Shown here: positions 55,990 to 64,000 of the stretch, piece by piece
Layout of the letters: the number at the start of each line of letters is the position of its first letter
Position numbering within the stretch: the first letter of the stretch is position 1
The notes under the pieces: model-generated
Databases searched by the model: none
Told to the model about the DNA's origin: nothing
The model's input: only the letters and a program-made list of their open reading frames with translations
Program-made: the position numbers and the translations under genes
Source: Puccinellia tenuiflora
Lineage: Eukaryota; Streptophyta; Magnoliopsida; Poales; Poaceae
DNA: 64,000 nt
Direction: 5' to 3'
NCBI GenBank assembly: GCA_012064385.1
Contig: QRDG01000068.1
Span: forward strand, 1,187,349-1,251,348

Positions 55990-58074
55990 TGAAAGAACAA
56001 ACGATGTCACCTAGAGGATGGGGGGTGAATAAGCAATTAAAACTTTTCTCGTTTAAGGCTTGACAATTGTGGAATAAAACTAGGTGTTTAAATTAACAAG
56101 CCAACAACCTAAATAAACTAGGCTCATCTATGTGCACCAACAAATTATGCTAAGCAAGGCAAGCAACAAGGTGATAGCAAAATATAAAACTTCAAGCACG
56201 AAGGCTATCACAATGTAAATTGCATAAGTAAAGAGCTCGGGTATAGAGATAACCGAGGCACGCGGAGACGAGGATGTATTCCCGAGTTCCTCCTTGTTAA
56301 GGGAGTACGTCTCGTTGGAGGGGTGTGAGCTCGCCACAAAGGCCTACTCAAGATGCCTCAAAAGGCCTCATCCTATTCTCCGATGAACCTCACCCCAAGG
56401 GTTAGGTTCACCTTCCACTATCGGAATCCTTCAAGGCGGAATCCGGAGCCTTTACAACAATCTTGGGGCACACACCCACAACTCAATCGGGGGCTCCCAA
56501 ACCTTGCCCGAAGCTTCACAACTCGAAGTCTTCGCGACACCACCAACCGTCTAGGGTACACAATGCACCCAAGAGTAACAAGCTTCTCGAACTTCAATCC
56601 CACGTATCACCGTGGGGAACTCAAACCTATGCACCAAATTCAAAAGCCAAGACCACACAAGGTGGTCAAGTCCTTTACTTCCAAATCCAACCAAAGCAAC
56701 TAATGCTAGGGAGGGATTTGAGATGAAGAACAAAGAGGAGAACCACAAAAGAACTCCAAGAAATAGATCCACTAGATTCCCCTCACTTAGAGGAGAGATT
56801 GATTGGTGGAAATGTAGATCTAGGTCTCCTCTCTTGTTTCCCTAAAGATGAGCAAGAATCATTGGAGGGATTAGGAGAGGGCAAGGTTTTCCAAGGTCAA
56901 CAATGGTGGGAGAGAGAGAGAGAAATACGTGCTGCTGAAAACCCTTAAGAGATTTGGGGAAGAAGGGGGCCTTTTATAGGTCCCCTCAAAAACTAGCCGT
57001 TGCGACTCCGACCTGGGCCGGAGATTCTGGCCAGACTCCGGGCTCCTTCCGAACTGGCAGACCGGAGATTCCGGTCTAGGGGGCCGAAGACTCCGGCCAG
57101 GCCGGAGACTCCGGACAAACTCCGGTGAAGCTCCGGACCCCTATCTAGTACCGCACCATAAAAAAGTCACTTGGCAGCGAAAAAAAATGGACCGGAGATT
57201 CTGGGTCCTTTGGGCCAGAGACTCCGGACCATCTTCGGTGTTCTTCCGGACCAGATTCAAACAGTAAAGCCTGAACTGCCATAACTTTTGCAAATGAAGT
57301 CCGAATCGAGTGAATCCAATTTTGTTGGAAAGAGGACGACAAATGCTACCCTATAAAAAGTGAAAATATTGAAACCAAGTAAGGGAGATTTTTCTAATAA
57401 ATGGAAGAGTGAAACCTTCCACATGGATGAACCGACAAAATCTCCAAAACCGAAAACGCAATAGAAGACGCATATGAAATCCGTTTTCGGTGAACTTGGC
57501 CTTGTCATGACAAGCACGACAAGCACCAAGACCACACCATGATAAGAGCCAAATAAGAACCAATAAATATGATGCCAAGGATGCAAAGGTTTGAGCTCTC
57601 CACGAACGATACGATCAAGATACTCGGTCGAGAGCCCCTCTTGATAGTACGGTTAACTATCCTATAATCCGGTCTCTCACTAACATCATGAGACCGGTAA
57701 AATAAAAACCCTATCAAGATCATACCTTTGCCTTGCGCATAATCCACTTGAGCTAGATGATGACGATCTTTTCCTTCTCAAGTTAGACCACCTTTCTTGA
57801 TTGCGCTCCGCTTGGTGAAGACTCGCTAATAACCCCCCATACACCAATATGGGAGAGGCACTCTTCGGCATATCTTCACTTGGACTTGAGTGTTGATCAA
57901 CCTGCACTTAGCCTTGATCAATATATAATCTTCTTCCCTTAGCCTTGACTCCAACATATGGAGATCAAGCAATGCAAGTGGACACACCTACAAGAATAGA
58001 TCAATACAAACATTAGTCCGTAGAGATTGTCATTAATTACCAAAACCACACATGGGGGCAACCATGCACTTTAA
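55990..58074 (-). repeat. T5 LTR (right, 5' LTR)
   Basis: 2085 bp. The primer site lies just left of it on the minus strand (complement of ATACCAAT). The TATA box is at 56970-56980 (minus) and the palindrome array at about 57005-57255. It lacks a short segment (GGCACAAGCTCTTGGGAACA in the left copy, near 43917). Confidence 0.85.
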
Positions 58075-58550
58075 CTTTCTTCCAAACTCAAGGGATTGCA
58101 CATCATGTGTCATGCCCTCATGCCCACCAAAAAATGGTTCGGCCGAACGAAAACACCGTCACATTGTTGAGGTTGGCTTAGCCTTGCTTTCTCATGCGTC
58201 GATGCCCTTAAAATTTTGGGACGAAGCTTTCTTGACAGCCACCCATCTCATAAACATGCTCCCTAGCAAATTCATTAACTTCAATAATCCTATTACATGA
58301 CTCCTTAAATATTACACCAGACTATGCCTCTCTTCGTGTTTTTGGCTGTGCCTGCTGGCCAAATTTGCGTCCCTACAACAAACGCAAACTTGCTTTTCGA
58401 TCCACTCGGTGTGTCTTTCTTGGATATAGCCCTCATCACAAAGGAGTTAAGTGTTTCAAAGTCTCTTCCGGCGGAGTTTATATTTCTCGAGATGTTGTAT
58501 TCGATGAAACTGTTTATCCCTTTGTTTCTCTTCACAAAAATGCCGGTGCA
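58075..58550 (+). pseudogene. T1 integrase core, C-terminal part
   Basis: Frames read FQTQGIAHHVSCPHAHQ, a disrupted stretch, then GSAERKHRHIVEVGLALLSHA with the catalytic Glu, FWDEAFLTATHLINMLPSK, and KCFKVSSGGVYISRDVVFDETVYPF. At least two frameshifts are present. T8 interrupts the sequence at 58550. Confidence 0.85.
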
Positions 58551-60105
58551 TGATGGTCGGTGATGGTAGTGTTGGGTTGTGCCCCAAGCGAAGGCGTGGA
58601 TGTAGTAAGTAGCAGTTTTCCCTCGTTAACGAACCGAGGTTTATCCAACCAGTTGGACTTTGAAATCAACAACAAAGTGAATGTTGAAGATCTCTGGCGC
58701 TTAATCTTCAACAGACGTGGACCTGCACACACTCAACCAATTACTTTGCCCCCAACGGTGTAAAGGTTGTCAATCTTTCCAGTCTCGCAGAAAACAAAGC
58801 GGTTAATTGTACAGTGAAATAGATGAAAATATGAAAGTGAACCAGAGAAGTAATGATGATGAAAAGTGATGAATAAAGGTTGCAATCAATGTAAAAAGAT
58901 GGGCCGGGGGCTATGGGCTCACTAGTGGAGTCTCTCAAGTAAATAAAACACTCATATGGTGGGTAAACAAATTACAGCTAGGCAATTGACGAGATTATAA
59001 CACAAACTTAATCTAGCTATGACATAGAGAACATGATAATATTTATGTAGGCATCACGACAATGAATAAAGACCGTTGAGTCCAACTGCGTCTTTGTCTA
59101 AAAAGTCCACCGTGGGATCGCTATCCAGCCTGTCACCCAACGGTATTAGGTTGCAAGCAACAGAAATTTGCATTAAGTAAAGCGCATGAAGTAAGTAATA
59201 CTAATATCAAAAGAGACATTAACACCGCTGTTTTACCGTTAGTAGCAACAACACACCCTCGCCCTTAGAAGTTTCTGTCACTCGTGCCCAGGAACAAAAT
59301 GGGGCATGAACCCACTATCTAGCATAAATACTCCCTCTTGGAGATACACACAATCACTTGGCCAAAGTAACTACGCACACCGGAGAGGATGCAAGAACAT
59401 ACATAAACATATAAGAATCATGCACAATCTGATCATAACTTCATAATCCATCAGATCCCAGCTAACACATCACATAGCATTACAATAATTGATCTTGATC
59501 ATGTTAGGCAGCTCACAAGATCATAATACATGAAGCACAAGGGAGAGAGACTACCATCTAGCTACTGCCATGGACCCGTAGTCCAAGGTGGGACTACTCA
59601 CAAATCATCCCGGAGGAAGGCATGGCGATGAAGAGCCCTCCGGGATCGATCTCCCCTCCGGCAGGGTGCTGAGATTAGCTTCAGAATCACCCCCAAACTA
59701 GGGTTTATGGTGGCGGCGCCTCGGGGTGACTTCTCTGGAAAATAATGTCCGCTGCGATGTTTTTGGGATTAATCTGATTTTATAGGCGTCGGAGGGGGCC
59801 GAGGGGACCCACCAGGAGCAGGAGCGGGTCCCACCCTTCGTCCTAGGGTTTCCCTCTGGACTGAAACTCCGTCTTGGCGAATAAAAAATCCTCGTAAACT
59901 TTCAGTGCATTCCGAGAATATTTCCTGTGGTACGTTTCTGAAACGAAAAGACAGCAAAAACACGAAACTGGCACTAGGCATCTTGTCAATAGGTTAGTCC
60001 GACAAAATGCAAAAAAATGATGTAATATGATAGTAGAAACATGTTAGAACATCATAAAACTAGCATGGATCAATCAAAAATTATGGATACGTTTGACACG
60101 TATCA
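58551..60105 (-). mobile_element. T8: solo LTR of the T2 family
   Basis: 1555 bp from TGATGG to CGTATCA with a perfect 5-bp duplication GTGCA (58546-58550 and 60106-60110). It aligns along its length with the T2 LTR (for example TAGGCAGCTCACAAGAT and CATCTAGCTACTGC) but is clearly diverged. Nothing of the interior remains, so it is a product of LTR-LTR recombination. Its palindromic terminus is GATACGT-TTGAC-ACGTATC. Confidence 0.88.
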
Positions 60106-60110
60106 GTGCA

Positions 60111-62221
60111 CTCCTTTGAAGTCAAATTCTTTTGCCCCCTCACAAAATCGCAATCTTACACACGGGGATGGACTTTCTGATGATTTAATGCCTAACACCA
60201 CTCCTGCAGACATTTATGCTTACGTGCAGGATCAGCAAGAAGCACATCAAGAGCAACCAGCTGCAGAAAATTTGGCTCCAAATGATGAAAATTATGCTCT
60301 GAACGGTGCTGAAACGGACGATGACGTCCCAGGCACCCCACCGCGTCACGACATGCATGGCATGAAGACCGAGGAGGATTCGGCCCCGCCTGCATGCTCA
60401 GGATCGACGCAGCGATCCCCTACATCATCATCGGATCCTGGAGCTCCCGGTCAGACCCAACCCTCGCGTGCCCCGTCGCGCATCCCGCCAGAGGCGCATG
60501 TTCACGTCTCGCTAGCGGCACACACCCCGCTCCAATCACCATCAGGCTGCAGTCCGATGCTGTCCCCTGACGCGTCTGATCATGCCAGATCCACTGCACC
60601 ATCTCCTTCTGGGGTTGTAACTCGACGGCAAAAAGGTATCGTTCAACCAAAAATATATACTGATGGCACCGTTCGTTGGTGCATGTCTGTCTCCACAGGA
60701 GAACCGACCAACCTTCGTGATGCCATGGCTGATGCAAATTGGAAGGCAACCATGGATGAAGAGTATTCTGCACTTAAGAAGAATCAGACTTGGCACCTGG
60801 TTCCAGAAAAGAAAGGTATGAATGTGATTGACTGCAAATGGTTTTATAGAATCAAGAAAAAGTCAGATGGGTCTATTGACAGATATAAAGCAAGATTGGT
60901 AGCAAAAGGTTTTAAACAACGTTATGGAATTGATTATGATGACACATTCAGTCCCGTTGTTAAAGCTGCTACTATTCGCCTTGTTCTCTCACTTGCTATG
61001 TCCAGGGGGTGGAATCTTCGACAACTAGATGTAAAGAATGCGTTCTTGCATGGCGTTCTGGAAGAGGAGGTCTATATGCGACAACCACCGGGGTATGAGA
61101 ACAAGTGTATGAGTAAATTTGTTTGCAAATTGGACAAATCTCTATATGGCTTGAAACAAGCACCTCGAGCATGGTACTCTCGCCTCAGCACTAAGCTATG
61201 TTCTTTGGGCTTTGTTATGTCCAAATCTGATACATCATTATTCATCTATAACAAGTTACAAGTCACCATCTATATGCTCATATATGTCGATGATATCATA
61301 GTAGCCAGCTCCTCTCAACGTGCTACTGATGCTCTTTTGAAGGATCTTAGTGCAGACTTTGCTCTTAAAGATTTGGGTGACTTGCATTATTTCTTGGGCA
61401 TTGAGGTGCAAAAGATTTCCGATGGGATTGTGTTGAATCAGGACAAGTATGTTGCTGGTGTTCTGAGGCGTGTCGGCATGAAGGCTTTCCGACGCCTTTC
61501 TCCTCCTCTGAAACAATATCACCGCGAGGGGGAGAACCGCTTGGACCTGATGACAGCACTAGATACATGAGTATTGTTGGTGCACTTCAGTACTTGACAC
61601 TTACACGACCTGATATTTCATTTGCTGTTAATAAAGTGTGCCAGTATCTGCATGCCCCACTACAGTTCATTCAACGACTGCTAAGAGGATTCTGAGGTAT
61701 ATTCAAAGTACTATGAGTGTTGGACTAACACTTACACAGTCAAAGTCTACAGTTGTGAGCGCTTTCTCTGATGCCGACTGGGCAGGGTGTCTTGAAGATC
61801 GACGCTCGACTGGTGGGTTTCCAATATTTTTTGGACCCAACCTTATTTCTTGGAGTGTGAAGAAACAAGCTATAATGTCACGCTCCAGTATAGAAGCTGA
61901 ATATAAGGCTCTTGCAAATGCCACTGCTGAAGTTATTTGGATGGAATCGCTTCTTGATGAACTTGGTGTGAAATCAAGGCAAGTCCCATGTTTATGGTGT
62001 GATAACTTGGGAGATACTTATCTTTCAGCCAATCCTATTTTTCATCCTAGAGCTAAACACATAGAAATAGATTTTCACTTTGTCAGAGAAAGATTAGCAA
62101 ACAAGAAGCTGGAGATTCGGTTTATTCCTTCCAAGGATCAGGTGGCGGATGGTTTCACCAAAGCTCTTCCTCTTCGAGCTTTTGAAAATTTCAAGTGTAA
62201 TCTCAACTTGAGCAAGTTGTG
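60111..62221 (+). pseudogene. T1 reverse transcriptase and RNase H
   Basis: The first frame runs to 61570. After a Pro/Ser-rich linker it holds the Copia RT: WKATMDEEYSALKKNQTW, KARLVAKGFKQRYGIDYDDTFSPV, LDVKNAFLHGVLEEEVYM, SLYGLKQAPRAWY and IYVDDIIVAS (about 61281-61310). Frameshifts near 61490-61570 and 61650 move the rest into other frames: SIVGALQYLTLTRPDISFAVNKV, then from about 61700 the RNase H words SDADWAGCLEDRRSTGG, SRSSIEAEYKALANATAE and HIEIDFHFVRE, ending TAG/TGA at 62220. The RNase H part is open for about 190 codons. The frameshifts show that T1 can no longer act on its own. Confidence 0.9.
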
Positions 62222-62233
62222 ATTAAGTGAGGG

Positions 62234-62404
62234 TATTAGAGATAGAATATTATGTAAACCGAATATGGTGAAATAAACCAATTCGGTTAGAGATGTTTTA
62301 GGACTCCACCAGAGTCCAACCCTTTGTACAAGAAACCCTCCATATAAATAAAGCAATGCTGCTCGATGTGTACCATCGAGTAGAACGCTTCAACCAGTTT
62401 AACA
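62234..62404 (+). repeat. T1 3' LTR
   Basis: 171 bp, preceded by AAGTGAGGG as polypurine tract. It differs from the 5' copy by about four substitutions and by the extra TACCATCGAG. Followed by the target duplication GATTG. Confidence 0.92.
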
Positions 62405-62409
62405 GATTG

Positions 62410-62626
62410 ATGCAAGATTCACGGAGGAATCAAGAATCATGTTCCATGATTTTCAGATGAATTCATGTTTCATGAATTTTATTTTACGTTTAATTGGGTT
62501 TGTAAATCCTAAGACTGGTTTCAGTTCGGTCTGTATGAAGTCTATCGATTGTGACCGACGTTGCATGTCTTTGCATTAATTTTGGTCCGGATATTTGAGG
62601 ATAACGATCGGAGAGGTCAACATTTA
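62410..62626 (+). pseudogene. NAM-associated/Harbinger ORF1-like remnant, right part
   Basis: The frame left at 15260 goes on as DARFTEESRIMFHDFQMNS and loses recognisable similarity within about 70 bases. The remaining sequence up to the G run is unassigned. Confidence 0.45.
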
Positions 62627-62760
62627 GGGGGGGGGATCCAAAACAAACCTTAAACTTATAGACGAAAGATAAATCAAACCCTGAACTCCTAATCCCTGAA
62701 ATTGGCACTCTGAACTTGTCAATCCCGGTCTATTTTGGACCCTAGACCTGTTTGGCACAC
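62627..62760 (+). repeat. Left terminal inverted repeat of the Pack-type element
   Basis: Begins with nine G (62627-62635), then ATCCAAAACAAACC. Pairs with 63862-63996. Confidence 0.7.
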
Positions 62761-62839
62761 CGGGAATACTACAATCCTGGCCGGGAAAACGTGTGACTCT
62801 AACTGACGACTTTGGCCCACATGTCATATCCATCTCCTT

Positions 62840-63180
62840 CCACCATCGCCGTCGGCCTCGCCACCGCAGCCTCGCACGCTCGCCGCCGTTGCCGGCCTCG
62901 TACTCGCTGCCGTCGGTCCTCGCGCTCGCCGCCGTAATCTCTCGCGCTCGCCGCCGTTACCGGCCTCGTACTCGCCGCCACCGGGCCTCATGCTCGTCGC
63001 CGCCGCCGCAGCCTCGTGCTCACCGCTGTCGGCCTCGCACACGCCGCCGCAGCCTCGCAGCGTCGCGCGCCCCGCCGCCGTCTTCGTGCTGTCCACCGAT
63101 GCCGTCCTCGCGCTCGCTGCCGCCGCCTCGGTGCTCGCCGTCGTTACCGGCCTCGTACTCGCCCAGCTCACTACTAAGCG
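62840..63180. repeat. GC-rich imperfect minisatellite in the Pack-type element
   Basis: Repeated words CTCGCCGCCGTTACCGGCCTCGTACTCGC and variants; CCGGCCTCGTACTCGC occurs three times. It lies upstream of the ABCG fragment and opens long frames on both strands that I do not regard as genes. Confidence 0.6.
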
Positions 63181-63229
63181 AAGGGGCTGGTGCGCCACCG
63201 ACGAGCGCGAGCAACGGGGCTGTGAGCTC

Positions 63230-63823
63230 TGGGCCTATGCCACCCACCGTGTCCATCAACGGCCACGCCGTCACATCCCGCCTCGTCACGCAGGACGACA
63301 ACCTCCTCCCGCTGCTCACCGTCCGCGAGAACATCCACTTCGCCGCGCGCTTCAGGCTCCGCTCCGACGTCACCGCACGGGAGTGGGACAAGAGGGTGGA
63401 GGCGTTCATGCAGGAGCTGCGCCTGTCCGAGGTCGCTGACAGCTACGTCGGCGGCGGCGACGGCGAGATGTCGCCGTCTCGCGGGGTGTCCGGGAGCGAG
63501 TGGAAGCGGGTCTCCATCGCCCGTGCTGCTGCTGGGCGAGCCGACGTCGGGGCTGGACAGCCGGTCGGCCATGGACGTGCTGGCGCTGCTGCACGAGTTG
63601 GCGCGCGCGACGCCAGGTGGTGGTGCTCAGCATCCACCAGCCCAGCTACCGCAGCTACTTCGGCACGCTCAACTCGCTCGAGGCCGTGCTCGCGAGGCTG
63701 GGCCACAAGATCCCCACGCAGCTCAACCCGCTGGAGCTTGCCATGGAGGTCACCGACCAGGTCCAGGAGGACCACGCCAAGTTCGCCATGCTCAAGGACC
63801 GTGACCAGTGCCACGACCAGTAA
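63230..63823 (+). pseudogene. ABCG (WBC) half-transporter nucleotide-binding fragment
   Basis: Three frames together show part of an ABC ATPase domain: RLVTQDDNLLPLLTVREN (Q-loop region), FAARFRLRSDV, the signature VSGSEWKRVSIA (normally VSGGERKRVSI), Walker B LLLGEPTSGLDSRSA (Gly for the usual Asp), VLSIHQPSYR with the switch His, and GHKIPTQLNPLELAMEVTD. Frameshifts occur near 63520 and 63615, and about 20 residues are missing after SIHQPSYR. There is no Walker A and no membrane domain. The fragment is intronless and bracketed by the inverted repeats, so it appears to be captured gene sequence. Confidence 0.82.
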
Positions 63824-63861
63824 GAGCAACGACTTATTTAATTTAGAAATTATTTATTTTC

Positions 63862-63996
63862 ATGTGCCAACCAGATCCAGGGTTGAAAATAGATCAGAAT
63901 TTGATAGTCCGGATACCAATTTTCAGGATTCAAAGTTCGGGGTTCGATTTAATTTTCGTCTATAAGTTTAAGTTTGTTTTAGAACTTTTTTCCCTT
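63862..63996 (-). repeat. Right terminal inverted repeat of the Pack-type element
   Basis: Ends TTTGTTTTAGAACTTTTTTCCC; the inverse of the left repeat with a few indels. The window stops four bases later. Confidence 0.68.
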
Positions 63997-64000
63997 TAGG

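Larger units (their letters stand above)
43337..58074 (-). mobile_element. T5: gag-only retrotransposon (minus strand), inserted in T1 integrase
   Basis: LTRs at 43337-45471 and 55990-58074 are flanked by CTTTC at 43332-43336 and 58075-58079. The primer site (TGGTATT...) and gag are on the minus strand. The sequence is a diverged relative of T3 with the same layout: gag with two knuckles, a long non-coding tail, no pol. Both outer ends have point changes (TA for TG, AA for CA). Removing T5 rejoins the T1 integrase frame (GGEYEKLNA to FQTQGIAHHV). T6 sits in its non-coding tail. Confidence 0.88.
15261..62404 (+). mobile_element. T1: Copia LTR retrotransposon expanded by nested insertions
   Basis: Two short LTRs (15261-15421 and 62234-62404) are near-identical and are flanked by the same 5-bp repeat GATTG (15256-15260 and 62405-62409). 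A tRNA-iMet-type primer site follows the left LTR. Between them, four blocks carry the element in correct order: 15261-15936 (LTR, gag N-terminus), 41969-43336 (gag end, zinc knuckle, protease, integrase start), 58080-58550 (integrase) and 60111-62404 (RT, RNase H, LTR). Together they make about 4.8 kb, a normal Copia size. Everything between is later insertion. Several frameshifts and stops make it inactive. By eye the LTRs differ at 4 substitutions and one 10-bp indel. Confidence 0.93.
62627..63996 (+). mobile_element. Candidate Pack-type (Mutator-like) transposon carrying an ABCG fragment
   Basis: The left 62627-62760 and the reverse complement of 63862-63996 align over about 130 bp at roughly three quarters identity. 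Both share AAAACAAAC, TTAAACTTATAGACGAAA, AAATC-AACCC-GAACT, GGTCTATTTT/GATCTATTTT and TTGGCACA in the same order. Long inverted ends around captured host sequence, with no transposase, is the pattern of Pack-MULEs. The left end begins in a 9-G run, so the exact edge is unclear, and the right flank is cut by the window end. A 9-bp duplication could not be tested. Confidence 0.65.

Noticed and set aside
62793..63965. A 390-codon frame treated as one gene
   Set aside because: Its first half is minisatellite translation and its end runs into the inverted repeat; only the middle carries ABCG similarity, which then changes frame.
1..64000. CRISPR arrays, rRNA and tRNA genes
   Set aside because: No spaced direct repeats and no cloverleaf-forming or rRNA-like sequence was seen; the only tRNA-related matches are primer binding sites of LTR elements.

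Overview
The window is nuclear DNA from a grass. Introns are GT-AG, coding exons are GC-rich, intergenic space is full of MITEs, and most of the length is nested LTR retrotransposons. The repeat families resemble those I know from Triticeae and related Pooideae, so a large-genome pooid grass is the best guess. I cannot name the species.

Host genes occupy the first 15 kb. Positions 28-3096 hold the 3' nine exons of a ceramide kinase (plus strand, 5' end outside the window). Positions 4627-5529 hold an intronless gene for a membrane protein ending in a DUF761-type motif. Positions 10649-12883 hold a two-exon gene for a membrane-anchored pseudokinase like TMKL1. Between them lie a Stowaway-like MITE (3634-3762), a hAT-type MITE with 8-bp target duplications (6619-6820), a decayed Copia pol fragment split by a hAT-like insertion (8057-9240), and a Tourist-like MITE with TAA duplications (13571-14012).

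From 15261 to 62404 the window is one Copia element (T1), about 4.8 kb originally and now about 47 kb. Its outer LTRs are flanked by the same 5-bp duplication, GATTG. Inside its gag sits T2 (minus strand, 15937-41963, TSD ACACC/ACGCC). Inside T2 sits T3, a gag-only retrotransposon (plus, about 19894-40758). Inside the gag of T3 sits T4, a nearly intact Gypsy chromovirus (plus, 22832-33730, TSD CAATG). In the T1 integrase sits T5, a second gag-only element (minus, 43337-58074, TSD CTTTC). T5 contains a solo LTR related to T4 (T6, about 47189-52041), which itself contains another LTR insertion (T7, 47291-49099). Further into T1 pol sits a solo LTR of the T2 type (T8, 58551-60105, TSD GTGCA). Removing these insertions lines the four T1 pieces up again as gag, protease, integrase, RT and RNase H.

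T1 itself landed in a decayed reading frame resembling the NAM-associated/Harbinger ORF1 coiled-coil proteins. The frame runs from 15104-15260 straight on into 62410.

The last 1.4 kb (62627-~63996) is a candidate Pack-type transposon. It has roughly 130-bp imperfect terminal inverted repeats enclosing a GC-rich minisatellite and a frameshifted, intronless fragment of an ABCG half-transporter. Its right-hand target duplication lies at or beyond the window end.

No tRNA, rRNA or CRISPR was found.
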